A stretch of 64,000 bases of DNA from Synchiropus splendidus (GCF_027744825.2 NC_071342.1:19312501-19376500), one strand, 5' to 3'. Numbered from the stretch's first letter, positions 47,640 to 60,650 are shown. Notes: a model not told the origin generated them from the sequence alone. Translations and numbers: made by a program.

Positions 47640-50600
47640 ATGGCACGTCGCTCGCAGTGTTCCTCCGCCGGGGACAACCCTCTCCACCCCAACTACCTCC
47701 CGCCTCACTACCGCGAGGAGTACCGCCTGGCCATTGACGCTCTGGTGGAGGCCGACTTGGATGGATACTATGAGTTTCTCCAGAGAGCAGACGTGGTGGA
47801 TTTCCTGTCCCCCCCTGAGATAGACTACATTCAAGGATCGGTCCAGCTGCCGCAGCAGAGCTCCAATCCCGACCACCCTTATTTAGAATCCGACGGGGAG
47901 GGCTCCTCGGACACTTACTGGCCGGTCCACTCCGACTTGGAAGTTCCCGGTTTGGATCTGGGCTGGCCTCAGTTTCACCACTCCAGTTTGCCTACAGAGG
48001 TCACAACCCTAGTTAACCCTCCCGAGCCTGACATGCCGAGTATCAAGGAGCAAGCGCGGCGACTTATCAAAAACGCCCAGCAGGTGACGTGACGTCTAGC
48101 TTGACTTGAACCATCCAGCCGTTTACACCTTTGGTCTCAACTGTTCTCCTGATCCTGACAGGTGATTGGCATCGTGATGGACATGTTCACTGATGTCGAC
48201 ATATTCGCCGACATTCTCAATGCCGCCATGAGGAACGTTGCCGTCTACATCATTCTGGATGAGCAGAACGCGAACCATTTCACCCACATGGTGAACAACT
48301 GCAGAGTTAATCTCCATGCGATCCAAGTAAGCCTTGTTTGCAGAGGAGAGTGAAAGATAGTTTTGTTTACTCTGAAGATAAACACAAATGATGAAAACTT
48401 AAAGACACAAAGTGATCCATGATACATGAATATGCTTTTCATTCACATATCTCATTGAAACATGAACATGAATTACTATTCAGATTTAAATAGTTGTACA
48501 GTTATAACCACGTTTTAAGCAAAAAATCCAGTTGAAATAGTCTTTTATCGGTATTAAACAGTTAAAAACTGGCAGTATTGTCAAATGGCTGAAAGACAGT
48601 AAAAATGTATGTTATCATGAAACAGAGGCAAAGCTGCATTCACTCATAGCACAATTTTTAACACTTTAACAGCCTTACTTCTCAAAATAAATCAAACCTG
48701 TGTATAATTTAGTCAGAAGTCTAGTTTGTATCAGTAGCTCAGTAAAGCATTTCTCAATTTTAAACTCATGTTTGTGCTCTGGTTTGAAAACTCTTCAGTT
48801 ATGTTAAGCTCAAATAAATAGATAAATAAGTGATCACAATGTAAGTTAGTTGAGGAAATGCAGGTGCAAAACTTGTTCCTTCTCTTGCTTTGTCTTCCAG
48901 TTTCTGCGGGTGAGAGTTGTGTCCGGCATCACATATCACTGTCGCTCAGGAAAATCCTTCAAAGGTCAAATGATGGACCGTTTCTTGCTGACCGACTGCA
49001 GAGCGGTGCTCAGCGGAAACTACAGGTGGCGCACTCGAACAGTTGTTTTAATGATTTGTTTGGGGTTGAACATTGAAGTAATGTTTCTTGTCTTTTTTTT
49101 TTCGTAAAGCTTCATGTGGTCTTTCGAGAAGCTCCACCGCTGCATGGCGCATCTTTTCCTCGGACAGCTTGTTTCAACTTTCGATGAAGAGTTTCGGATA
49201 CTGTTCGCCCAGTCGCAACCGCTCCTTATTGACAATGTGCCGCCCCAAATGGAGGAATTTGGCCTCTTACCGAAAAGGTCGTATCCCAACATTAGAACTT
49301 CGTTGCACAGAGATCCGAGAAGATTTCTGTCGATGGATGTTCCCGGTCAGGATGAGTGGGTGAGGCATCCCTATGAGGACCGTATGGACGGAGACTGGAG
49401 AGTGACGCAGCTAAAAAGGCAGGAGACCGTTCCCGGACCAGTGGATATGTACAGCAAGTTTTCACCGCAGCAGTCGCGGATTGAGATGCATTATGATCAG
49501 GGTCACTCAAGGATGCCCAAGATGGACAATGCAGCCTTCAAGCGACACAGTTATGCTGAAGGCGGCCATGGCAGATACTCTTTACCGTTCATGCAAGCGC
49601 CAGCACCACCGGACCTCGATGTCCCCGGCAGGCAGTTACACAGAGGCTCTCAGCTGAACATCGGGCCAGAGGCCGAGTACAGTGGCCATGAGAAATTCTG
49701 GAATCAAGACTATCACCCAATAGAGCCCTATTCAGAAAGGTGCTACCTACCTGACCTGGGACCAGCCGATGCCTACGACCCTGTGGCGAACTACCTGGCC
49801 TCCACTAGAACCAGAGACTTCGATCAGGGACCAGACAGATTACAGATTCCAGGTGACTTGCCTTTGAGCAATAGGCGGCTGAGCGGTGGGCAGGTGTATC
49901 CTAGCCAAATATCACCCACCCCCTCAAACACAGTGGAGGAAAAGCCTTTTTTGCAGGAGTCCAACGTGGACCGAAAAGACCCCATGGTGAAAAAGGGCTT
50001 AAGAAACTGGAGACTTAACTCGTATCTCAGTGCTTATGATAATCCAGTCGATGAAGGGCCGTCGTTGACCCCTCCATTGGCTCAGGATCCTTTTGAAGAG
50101 CCGCCGCATCCAGTCGAGCTGAAGCCTCAAGCCGTGGAATTCTCAATACCAAAAATCCCGAATGTCCGAGAGTTCCGAGTTCCAGCGATACCCAGGGCCA
50201 GTCAGATTCCCAGTTACGCCAAAACAGCTCTGTCTGATCAGACGAAAAGACAGACGGAGGAGAACACTCAAGTGCCGGCTGTGACCAAAACCTCCGAGCC
50301 CATAAACCCTGCTGCACAGACAGAGACCAGAACACAGAGCCCATTAACCCTGAGCGAGACCAAAACACCTGGAGAAGCCAAGACCACCCCGTGCCCGTCA
50401 GAGTCGTCATCAACAACCACCGACGGTGACAAACCAGAGGAGCTGGAGCCGAAAGAGCCCATCAGTGGGCTGCTCAGGCGCGAAGAGTCTTTCCGCCGGA
50501 AATACAACCCTGGCATTCAGAGGAGCTCCAGGTTGAGATCTTCTCTGATTTTCAGCTCGCTGGAGCAACATACAGACTCCAAAACTTCTTCTGAACAGCA

Positions 50601-53600
50601 AGACGAGGAAAGCGACAAGAAGGAGACGGAACTGGCGAAGCTTCCTTATGTATCTCAGGTGTGGTCCCAAAAAAGAACAGCGAGAGAACCATTTAAATGG
50701 ACTCCGAATGTAGCCTCCACAACCTCTGACAGCTCCACCACCAAGGCTGATAAAACTGATGGAGAAGAGTCTAAAGAGGAGAACTCAAAGGAAGACGCAC
50801 AGAAGTCGAATGACCCAGCCTCAAAGGAAACAGATGCAGAGCTAAAAGATCCACCTGAAGTGTCTGGCCCCAAACCTTCTAAAGCTTCTGAGCTGCCGTC
50901 CATGTCTTTTCTCAACAGTTCTCCCTTTTTGGACATGAATGATCCGGATCAGAGGCTGATGTTTTTCAAAGAGCTGGCAGCCAAACGCAAAGCTGCCAAG
51001 GCCATGGAGGCTGAGAAGAGCTCAGAGAAAGCAACAAAAGAGCCAGAGATTAAAAATGTCGTCGAACCACAAAAGGCGGCTTCATCCGTTCAGAAGGTTG
51101 GTTTGGTGAATTCGTCAGAATCAACAGAGGCTTTTCCTAAAGAGGCTGTGAAGGTTGACCTGCAGGTTGATACAACTCAAAGCTGTGAAAACGTGTCTAC
51201 TGATTCGGAAAAAATGAAACAAAAGATCAGCCAGTTGGCAGCAGCGGTGCATATTTCAGAAGACATGCAATCACATGACTCTCAGGAGCTGCCAAAACTT
51301 GCTGTCAAGGATGTCACCGCCGAGGCTGCTCTGAAGACACCTGAAAAACTTGATGTTGTTCCGTCACCTGTGCTGTCAACGGATGAACGCAACACACTGA
51401 CTCAAGAGTCCGACGCACCAGTCGACATGCCATCCTCCTCCTCTATATCGATTCACAACATAGACGATTCCCAGACCAACAAGTCAGATACACTCCCCAC
51501 CGCTTCTACACTTCTCGCTGAATCAGCTACAGAAAAAGAAAACACGTCAGAGTTAACCGTTTCCACGGAAACGCCCTCCACTGATAGCAAACAGCCTCCC
51601 TCCTGCACCCTATCCACTTCAAGTGCTCCTGCTGAAGACCAAAACACTTCCAAAGATGTTCCAGCACCTCATGCTCCCCAAGTAGAGCTGTACATATCTG
51701 AGGAACCGTACCCCGCACCATCCATCCAGCCTTCTGAAGGGACAGCAGAGAGACCTTCTGATATAGACTCAACTCCAGCCTCAATAGATACAGTGTCAGA
51801 GGCGACGTCAGCAGTTGACCCAGATATTTCTCTGAACCAAAGTAGCCCCCTTCCAAACGTAAACATTGATAGTACAGCTCTGCTTTCAACTGACTCACCT
51901 GCACCTGAAAGTAATTCAGATGAAGCTCCTTGCTCACAAGAGCCTGTAGAAGAGGTGGAGACAGATGACGTTACACCTGCATCTGATGATACTGTAGCTA
52001 ATGTGCCTCCTGTGGAATCTGACTCTGTTACGCCTGCAATGAAGGAGCATGTCTCACCCACGCCCAGCCCTGCAGGTGTTCTGACAGACACGCTCACACC
52101 GTCTCTGCAAGACTCACAGCAACAAGAGGCCCCCCAATGTGAACCTGATCCGACTGACCTTGGAGCAGATGAACTGGAAGTGGAGGATTCAGCTGAGTCC
52201 GGTTCTTCGACCACTCAGGCTTCAACAGAAATTCAGACTTTGACGGAGACAGGGGGGCCTACCACCGCCCTCACCCCCATCTCAACAGAAAACGGACTTG
52301 AACCTGAGTCTGAGTGTTTAGAAAAGAACACTGTCAGTCCACCGCAGCCTGCTGATGATGTTGATCTGGCTGCTCAGAGTGAAGTAGAAAAAGAGTTGCC
52401 AGAAACTGCGGATGACAAAGTAGCAGTTGAAGAGTCTGCTGAGGAAACTATATCTATTGAAAAGGCAAATGATCAAGATGATCAATCCAAAAGTGAAAAG
52501 ACAGATGTCAAGATGGACGAAGGTCCGCCTCCATCATCACTGCCCAAACAGCCCAAATCTCGCTACCATTCGTCCACCGCCAACGTGATCTCAAGCAGCA
52601 ACCTCAGAGACGACACAAAGCTGCTGCTGGAACAAATTTCTGCTCACAGTCAGAGCAGGAATGAGATGAGCAAAGAGGCTCCTGTTACAGACGACGAGAA
52701 GGAAGACGAAGCCGACAAGATGGCGAACGTAGGGGTGAAGCCGAACGGAAAAGGGCGGCAGAAGACGCCACAAGAGCGACAGGTATTGCTGGAGAAGATC
52801 CAGAGCATGAGGAAGGAAAGAAAGGTTTACAGCCGCTTTGAGGTACGAACGCCCGAAACACGTGAAAGAATTGCTCTTTTTGTTTGATACGATCCATACA
52901 TTTTACGACAAAGCTAAAACTGCTGGCATAGTGTTCACATTGAAACCATGAAAACACTCCTTTGACATGTCGGTTGTGGTCCTTTCAAGCCACCGACTGT
53001 GGCCTGCGGTAGAGTCCAGATCTCTACCGCGGGCTAAATTCACACTGTTTATACTGTACACAGCTCTTCGTGCGGCACACTGAGTCATAATCTCCCCAGC
53101 ATATCCTGGGTCTGTCCCAGGGTTCCTTCCTATACCTGGTGTAAGTATAGAATGAGCTTGCCTTGCGAAATCTGCTCAAGCTGCCGGCCTGCTGACGACT
53201 CTGCAGTATCGCTCTGGGATTTTTCAACTTTTTGCTTACCAAACGCAACTTCAAATAAATGTTTTAGTCAAAGTTTTTACTCCACATGAAACATTTGACT
53301 TAAGATGCATAAAAATTTGCGACGTACCTAGTGCATATACTTTCAATTTCTATTAATTTTGTCAAGGGACTAAAAAAGGCAAACATTGTAAAAAGTTGAA
53401 CAAAAAGTACTTGTCAGGTTGCTGTTAAAAATGTTTGTACGACAACACAGTTTTTCTATGACCACACTAGGGCCCCAATCGAGGAGATGGAGGGCCGCAT
53501 GTGGCCCCTGGGCAGTACTTTGCCCTCGTCTGCTCTGGAACATTGCAGACTTTTACTTCTTAAAATATGTACATTTTACGGACAATATTTCCATTGACAG

Positions 53601-54317
53601 TAATAATAATAATAATGAACTTAAGAGCCAAGATAGTTTGGATAATTCTATACATTTTTTAAGTATATGAAGAGTCATTCAGCGCAAACTCAAACCTCAG
53701 AACCTGATAACCTCTGCCTCTCCTGGAATACCAGAAGTAACAATACATCTCTGAATATAATATAGTCCGATATTGGCTTGTGCTTCTTCCTGTTTGGTGA
53801 CAACACTGTGTCATTCAGCCAATCAGAGAAGCTCACTTTCATAAGGTCGAAGCTGATTCTGCTGCTGCCAAATGGGTCACCTTCCCACCAAAACACAAGT
53901 TGTAGCTTTTTGTTGACATAAATGTTTCATGTGTAGCAAAATGAGGGAAAAAAATTCAAGCCTTTCTTCAAGCCTGTGCTGCCCTCAGATGGTCTGGGAG
54001 GGCCAGCTTCGCAGAAGGCATGGTCTCCCATGGTTCTGGGGGCAGGGCTTCCTCAATGATATTTGCTGGGTGAGGTGCCCTGGATGCGCTAATGGGTGAA
54101 AAGGTTCATTTTGTATCCAGCCCTGGAGGCAGAGCCAAGGTACGTCATGAAGGATGGGATGCCAAAAGAAGTATGAATGAATGAAATATGATGCAGAACC
54201 TCTCCATGTGTCATGTGTTTGCCATGCTGTCGCTGAGCTGCATTATATTTGAGATGTTTTTGATGTGTCAGTGATATGATTGCTCTGCATGTCTGTTTTC
54301 TACAGATGGCACCTTAA
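47640..54317 (+). CDS. fam83h: FAM83H, CK1-binding keratin-associated scaffold
   Basis: In mammals FAM83H anchors casein kinase 1 and organises keratin filaments; its C-terminal truncations cause enamel defects. Coding exons: 47640-48083, 48162-48326, 48901-49025, 49110-52842, 54306-54317; about 1492 residues, longer than human (about 1179). The start [15 protein letters not shown] matches FAM83H rather than other paralogues. The DUF1669 pseudo-phospholipase-D domain spans about residues 20-280, with [37 protein letters not shown] and SFMWSFEK. The CK1-docking FxxxF motif is FDEEF at 269-273. The rest, in one exon, is Ser/Thr/Pro/Glu-rich and low complexity, ending in a conserved-looking basic helix ([12 protein letters not shown]). 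The last exon adds only Met-Ala-Pro. A paralogue label (a or b) cannot be given. Confidence 0.92.
53460..53515. mobile_element. hAT-like fragment in fam83h last intron
   Basis: GGCCGCATGTGGCCCCTGGG is typical of the ends of hAT-type elements. It lies in the 1.46-kb last intron, which also holds a LINE-like word near 53109 (CTGGGTCTGTCCCAGGG) and ends with ATGAATGAATGA repeats near 54175. Confidence 0.35.
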
Positions 54318-54845
54318 GAGACTAGAAGAAGAGCGTGGAAGAGAAGGCTGAAGCTGGAATGTGGAGTCAGCTATTTCGCCCTGGGAGAAGTTACATTTTT
54401 TTCATGTGTAACTGTTGACATTGACACGGTGGAGAGTCACACTGACACAATCCATGGCCCTGAGTGTGTCTGCTTATGGTGCGTTCACGGACTATACTGA
54501 CTGCATGGGTAAAGTGCAATGTTCCTCTCATTTATTGCTCGCCTACACCCATGTAAACACGTTTTAAGTCGGAATGTAAGTATTATTCTTGTAGTGCTGT
54601 TAAAGTAGCATTTTTTAAAAAAGTGTTAAAATACTGCTTTGGTATAGAAAAAGATAGGTTTTATGAAAAAGAATACATTGTAAATAAATATCTATGTGAG
54701 ACAACTTTATTGTAAATATTGTCTCCTTTCATGTTGAAGTTGCCTCCGACATGTTCATGTACTGTGGGTTTTATATTTGTGCAATTGTTGACCTTTGCAT
54801 TCATTCCCATTTAAGCAATCCACTGTGACACAAGTATCTGACAAA

Positions 54846-54851
54846 AATAAA
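54846..54851 (+). terminator. fam83h: fam83h poly(A) signal
   Basis: AATAAA about 530 nt after the TAA at 54315-54317, in AT-rich sequence; the most likely 3' end. Confidence 0.6.
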
Positions 54852-54871
54852 AACCTTTACTTGGACGTGAA

Positions 54872-57024
54872 TATTTCTCGAGAATAACATCTTTGTATGA
54901 ATCCACTGACAAAGGATTATGGACTACTGTAAGTTTAATTACGCATCTTTAAGTGAACGAGAGTGTTGCATTTGCGGCCAATTCAGCGGCCAATTTAAAT
55001 GGTTCAGCATGGACGCTAGTAATCTTAAAATCCCATTCACTAGTAAACTGTTTGAAAAGAAGTGTGCTTTGAAACTCCTTCCATTGCAATGATGACATGC
55101 CAATGAGCAAAAAGACTAATGTTTTTCCATGCTGTGTGTCTTATGCCATCTACCCTGCCTGTGTAAATAGGAATAAATATGACATTCTGCATATGAAGTG
55201 AGTGTGGACTGAAAGTCTCTAACCTGGGTCGTGGGCAGACCTCTTATGCCACCTTCTGGCGGTTTTTATTTGCTGCTTTAAACGTCTTAAACGTTTCTAT
55301 GTCATGGTGACATTCACATTAAAGTTTTTTTTTCAGGTTGCAGAATATGAGAACGTATCAAGCCTTGTTAAACTGGTCTGGCGTCAGAATCGCACACACA
55401 CAGCAAATATATGTACATAAAAAAATAATAAGTCTCATTTCTTGAGCCTATGAAGACACCTCAATTGACCAATAAAGGTTTTCTCCTGTTCCACGTAGTG
55501 TTCCCTTTGTCTAGTTTAACATAAGTATATTGTGTGTCCAGTATGAACAGTGAGAGGTTAGAATCCCTGGGACTTATGTCTTTATTCATTCACACATGCA
55601 CACTCATGCACACTCCTAGTTGCGCTATAATTGTTTGCACTCTCATTGTTAACTCGACACCTATGTTTTGGTTGTTTATGTTTGTTTGTTTTTGTTGTTG
55701 TTCATGTTGTTTTTGTTGTTTATGTTGCGTTTTACACATAGTTCAATGTTGTATATGTCAGCGATTCTTAACCACAGGGCCGGGGGACCATGGTTGGGCC
55801 GCGGGGCCCTCTTAAAGGGCCACTATAAGTTTTTTTGTTTTACTCCTTTGGGTCGTGAGGGCGGCGAGATGCTCAGCTTTAGCCACAAATTTTGGCAGTA
55901 ATGGATCACTGCATTGACTTGACAGCTGCAAATCTGTGATAGTAAACAACTATGGGGAAGTTCTTGAAAAGTATAAAGAAAGTGATGGCGCCCCCAACAG
56001 TAAAAACTGTTCATGAAAGAGACTGTTGAAGTAGTTTGGAAAATCAATTAGAATATTTTATGGCGATACTTTCATTTACACTTTACTTATATCTTATAAT
56101 ATGAAGTTTAAGTAAAACCTATTATTTTATTTTATGATATTTAATCATGGTTTTATTATATTGACTTTATTCAGAATTGTATTCCGTTTTTCTAACAGTT
56201 TGCATCATGTGTATTTTTTTTTCTTTTGTAAATTTGATGAAAGTGACATGTACCTGGTTCTGCTGTTGGTTGGACTTTTCGATGGCAAATACATATCTAT
56301 GCGATGATCACATGGTGATCGTGTAAGTAAATAGATTAATAAATCTGACAATAAATCTACCTGACCTTGCCTTGTCAAGCAGGGTTTGAGGGAGGTGAAG
56401 AAGAAAGGCTGAAACAGGTTGAAATGACTCTGATGTCTGAGTAGCAGCAGTAGATACATTTAGAGGGCACTAGTGGTTACGGCCATGATATAAGGCTGAG
56501 TGACTAGAAAGGACAAGATCGTAAATGTGTAATCTAAAAAAAGGCCATTTAATCTAATCTAATACAAATTTAGACATATTGGACTAAGAGACAACTACTG
56601 CGGTTCATGTATGTGAAGAAAGAAGGCATGAAGATGTCACTGTTGGAAGAGCAAGGTGACAGGCAACGTGTGACCCACTAACTTGTTTCACAGTTACAAG
56701 AAGGTTCTGATGTAATGCCAAACGCAGGCTGGTGTTGGTTCGATAATCGGCTTCACAAGTCTGAAATTGCTCAACATTGTGACGTTTCCCATTGCAAAAG
56801 GCTCCGTCAACACTTATGCGTGACTGAAATAGTTCTGCACTCACATGCCCCACTGAACAGGTTATGAAAGTCTCGTATGCCACATAATGGAACAGTGGGC
56901 CTCTTGTGTGAGTCCACACTGGTTAAATGTCCCGCTAAGCCCCGCTGAGTCGCTAATCTCTGCAGAACCGCCGCCGCCAACTAAGCATCAGTCTCTTTCG
57001 AAGTGTTGTGTGTGAAGCACCAGA
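54872..57024. other. Intergenic fam83h-adtrp, repeat-bearing
   Basis: A hAT/Tip100-like fragment lies at about 55757-55870 (GATTCTTAACCACAGGGCCG, GGCCGCGGGGCCC). A 104-residue minus open frame at 56605-56919 has no family I can name and may be transposon-derived. The last 80 bases before 57025 are probably adtrp leader. Confidence 0.4.
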
Positions 57025-58103
57025 ATGAGTCCAACGCTGAGGACGGTGTACCATGTCTCAGCCTTCAGCTGGTATGTCTTCATCATCAAGAGCATGACAG
57101 CCAGGGCCGGACAGCAGCTGCCTCCTGGGATTTTTGTTTACGGAGGACCTTGGAAGTACCTCACCTTCTTGAACTTGGTAAGCGTATTGTGTTTATGACC
57201 ATGAAAGGGAAAACACTGATAACGCTGCAACCTTTTCTTGCAGCTATTGCAAATGCTTTATTTTGCTCTGGCTGTGGCCACGGATCTTCCGCCGGGGAAG
57301 AAAACTGACAGCACTCTGAGCAAATCTAAAGATCTCATCTTCACTGTCTTTGCATTTCCTGTTGGCATGGTGAGCCAGACACGTAGAACCTTCAAAGCAC
57401 AGCTTGGTGTGGTAATAATGCTTTTTTTTTTAAGTTTGTAGTCATCTTTTTCTGGACGGTATTCGCCTATGACCGAGAATTGGTGTACCCGGCTTCTATT
57501 GACGCCTTCTTCCCGCCGTGGATGAACCATGCCATGGTCTGTAGCACCTTCGAGGAAACCTGATCCAGTGTGTAGCATTCAATGTGTTTTTTCTTGAATG
57601 TTCCTGCAGCACTCTGCTGTGCTGCCTGTGCTACTGGGAGAAGTTCTGGTGCAGCCACATGTCTACACTAAGACCAGGAACGCCCTGGCTCTGCTGGGTG
57701 CGGTGGGCCTGACGTACTTGTCTTGGTGAGAAATCTCTTTTATTTTTTTTCTTGAGACTCTAGGCTTCATCTCATGTCGAAACAGTGTTCACAGAGCAAA
57801 GTTGGAATGTTAAAAAGTCAGATTGTGATGAGCCTGAGCCTTGTAATTCTCAGTGAACAGGTCAACCAGACAGGCTGCATTTTCTCAAGCAGTAAAGTGA
57901 TGGTGTTTTTGTTCTGCAGGATTATTTGGGTCTATTTGTCTGCTGGAATCTGGGTTTACCCCCTTCTTGGACACTTCAGCAGCATCGGACTGGTTCTCCT
58001 TTTCTTCTTCAACATGACCCTGGCGACCTTTCTCTACCTCCTCGGAGAAAAGCTCAACAGTTTGGCGTGGGGAAAAATTCATGTACAAAATAAAAGCCAA
58101 TGA
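57025..58103 (+). CDS. adtrp: ADTRP, androgen-dependent TFPI-regulating protein (AIG1 family)
   Basis: Multi-pass membrane hydrolase. ADTRP and AIG1 split fatty-acid esters of hydroxy fatty acids with a threonine nucleophile, and ADTRP also affects TFPI in endothelium. Exons: 57025-57177, 57244-57369, 57435-57536, 57610-57725, 57920-58103; 226 residues, close to human ADTRP (230). The catalytic-type Thr47 is in WKYLTFLNL. The conserved His lies in NHAMH (residues 124-128), encoded across the exon 3/4 junction. About five hydrophobic helices are visible. YLLGEKLN near the C-terminus matches ADTRP better than AIG1. The ATG is the first in the exon and gives the family N-terminus (TVYHVSAFSWY). 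All junctions are GT-AG and in phase. Confidence 0.93.
58089..58094 (+). terminator. adtrp: AATAAA inside the last adtrp codons
   Basis: The hexamer is formed by the Asn-Lys codons 7 nt before TGA 58101-58103. Another AATAAA lies near 58335 and is the more ordinary candidate. Confidence 0.4.
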
Positions 58104-58589
58104 AGATTACAATGGAAAAATGGATGCGAGTGAATGTCAAAATATATTTTCATTTTACCATTCCATTGCAGTTCTCTTAATTCACAATGTGTATTCCAAC
58201 TCCAGAATGTTGTAAATGTGATGTCAGCGTGTATATCCTGAGCTCAGATATGTGTCATTGCCACTCAGGATTGTTTTTATGAAGCAAATTTAGGCAAAGA
58301 ATGCTAAGTATAAAGTCTGGAAACTCAAAACTACAATAAAATCATGCAAAGGGTAAGTGATAAAATCGAAAACAGTTATTTAAAGTAAGTAAATAAATAA
58401 ATAAATCATGATATATCTTGCCATATTCCCGCACCTTTATGGACACATTTGAAACAAATCCATTTTCTGCTATTTGTTTCTGCAAATAGCCTGGAAAAAT
58501 AGCAACCGAGTGTCTATATCTACAGTTATTTTCAAATTAATAGGGATTTTCTATAGGACTTTAAGCACAAGTGCACTTTGGCCGAGGTT

Positions 58590-58680
58590 CCTTTGGTGCT
58601 GGGCCTCGGGATTTTTTTCAATGAAGCTTGGGTGTTGTGGCTCGATAAAGGTTTGAAAAACACTGCGATAGAGACTGTGT
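58590..58680. mobile_element. hAT-like fragment
   Basis: GTGCTGGGCCTCGGGATTTT followed by GGTTTGAAAAACACTGCGAT resembles hAT/Tip100-type ends. The region 58104-58836 otherwise holds only the adtrp trailer and AT-rich DNA. Confidence 0.35.
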
Positions 58681-58836
58681 GCAACGAAGTGTGGAATGAT
58701 AACGCAAGTGTCAGACAAAACAATGCCATATTTTATTTGAGGCTTTTTGTTGCGTAACTGTAGAGGTGAAGGAGACGAGTCAAATCACCCTTCTGAACAA
58801 AGTCTGTGTGAAAAATAACAAACTAACAGGTACACA

Positions 58837-58842
58837 TTTATT
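58837..58842 (-). terminator. Candidate poly(A) signal of the microprotein gene
   Basis: AATAAA on the minus strand about 610 nt beyond the TAA at 59451. Another lies at about 58731. Confidence 0.35.
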
Positions 58843-59450
58843 CCTCGAGACTCAGCAACACAGTCTGTTAAATTCGAGCCGAGGGTAGGATTAAATATGA
58901 CGAGACCTGAGCTGTTATGTCGACTCAATTCATTTTCTTTTTTTCCCAAGGACTGTACTTCAGTGTGATACAACTTAATTACAGTACCTTTTGGAAAAAG
59001 CTCCATGTTTTATGTTCGTAATTAATATTAGTTTTGTACTTCACAGTATAAAAGAACTATTTTCACTTGTATTAGCAGGTGACTCAGTCAGTTCACAGGA
59101 TGCCATTTTACTCACTGCTAAATTACCCATTCAGAACCAAATCAAACAAGAAGGCACCGGTTAAATCTGGGTCTATGAAACCACTCCGCCCGCCACCTAA
59201 GCAGCACGTCAGTCAGCAGCCTTTGTTCACACGAGGTGCTCTACATTTCATAGCGACTCCTGAGCGCATGTTCTTCAATATGAGACATGAGACGTGATAG
59301 TGATTCTCCCTGTGAGCGAGGTTAGAGCTGATCCAAGTTCACCTCCACTGCTGCAGGAAGGCACGAGGAACTAGCTTGTCCTGAGGTGACCAGTCCATGG
59401 AGATGTCCTGGCGCTTGGTTCTGTTCAAATCTTCAATGTTTCAAATCCAG

Positions 59451-59912
59451 TTATCCATTTTTCAAATCTCGGAAGCCTTTAAGATGTTGAAGGTAGTTGG
59501 GATCAGCGTCCACCAGCCCCATTGACAGGATCTTGGCCAGCAGATGGACGTCTTCCTCATTGAGGTCCTTCTGAGAAACCACACAGTCTCAATCCAACTC
59601 GCTGTTTTCTCCTCATCCTGGAGTTTCTATTAAAGTTCTTACCATCTTGCTTGCTGATGACTCCGTCGTGTTTACTTTTTTAACTTTGGCCTGCTGAAAG
59701 ACCATAACATGTTTCTTAGTGAACATTCCTTTTGAAATTTCAAACTGTGATTTAAAAGATACCAACCTCCTTCAGTCCTCTTGTGAAGCACATAATGATC
59801 AAGAGAAGACCAACGACACTCTGAAAGGAAAAAGATCACTTATTAAGCACCTATAAAACATTTAAAAATAAAGTCTTTTATCAAGCAAACATACCCCCAG
59901 CAGCTGCAACAT
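59451..59912 (-). CDS. Four-exon gene for an 80-residue microprotein, unrecognised
   Basis: Minus-strand exons 59912-59895, 59820-59767, 59693-59643 and 59570-59451 all have GT-AG junctions and all introns are phase 0. They join into one open frame of 80 residues ending in TAA. The protein opens MLQLLG, then a hydrophobic run GLLLIIMCF (about residues 10-18) and TRG, so it is a signal peptide or a single signal-anchor. A polar linker (VKKVNTTESSASKM) with one N-glycosylation sequon (NTT) follows. The tail is acidic then helical (EEDVHLLAKILSMG, DADPNYLQHLKGF). I do not recognise the family; it could be a small single-pass membrane protein or a peptide precursor without dibasic cleavage sites. 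It is convergent with adtrp. The coherence of four junctions argues against chance. Confidence 0.7.
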
Positions 59913-60650
59913 CTTGCTGTAGATCTACACCGTGAAACTGTCTTTTATGAGAAAACAACCGACCCGAGTCACGAGGAAAAGACACTCGCAGGACAGGTCA
60001 AACAGGATTCGCAACCTTGTCAAGCTGTGCTTTTATTAGCAACTAATCAGACACTCACAGGACAAACTTTTTTTCTACGCAAGCGTCTGCGTAAATCAGA
60101 CCAATAACGTAGTTTCACAGACCTTTCTTTTTTTAGGTATTCAGTCATCACTCGGAGGCACATTTGTTGCATCAAAATGACTTCAAACACAACAATGTAA
60201 TGGTTGCTAACACAGTGAAAATGTGCTGTTAAAAAGGTGTGTGTATTCAAATTAAATTTAAATTGTCAACTGTATTCGTTGGCCTAAAATGAGTTGCGGT
60301 TTCTGTGACGTCACCCTTTTGAGCCTGGTATGGCAGAAACTTGCCCTTTCAAAGCAAATGAACGCCCCTCAATTTCCCACTGGAAATGAAGTTTCCTGTA
60401 ACACTTTGCTTCCCAGTCATCACCAACAGAGTCTCTTTACTCTAGACTTCATTCTTGAGTTAAAACAATGATCGCATACTTGCAGGTGAAATTTGCATCA
60501 ACTCTTTTGACCTCTTTAAATTCCTTAAACGTTTAAATTTAGGTTATTGGTCAATGTGGCTCCATAACTGGCCAGTTGCTCCTTCATCTCTTTCTTTTCT
60601 TGAAAGATAGTTGGTAGAGGTTTTTGGCTCATTGTAGCAGAAAAAAAAGA

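Noticed and set aside
47640..54317. Identity as FAM83B or FAM83G
   Set aside because: The N-terminal MARRSQ-SS-GDNPL block and the basic C-terminal helix fit FAM83H better.
56605..56919. 104-codon minus frame before adtrp
   Set aside because: Could be transposon-derived, but no domain or element ends were identified.
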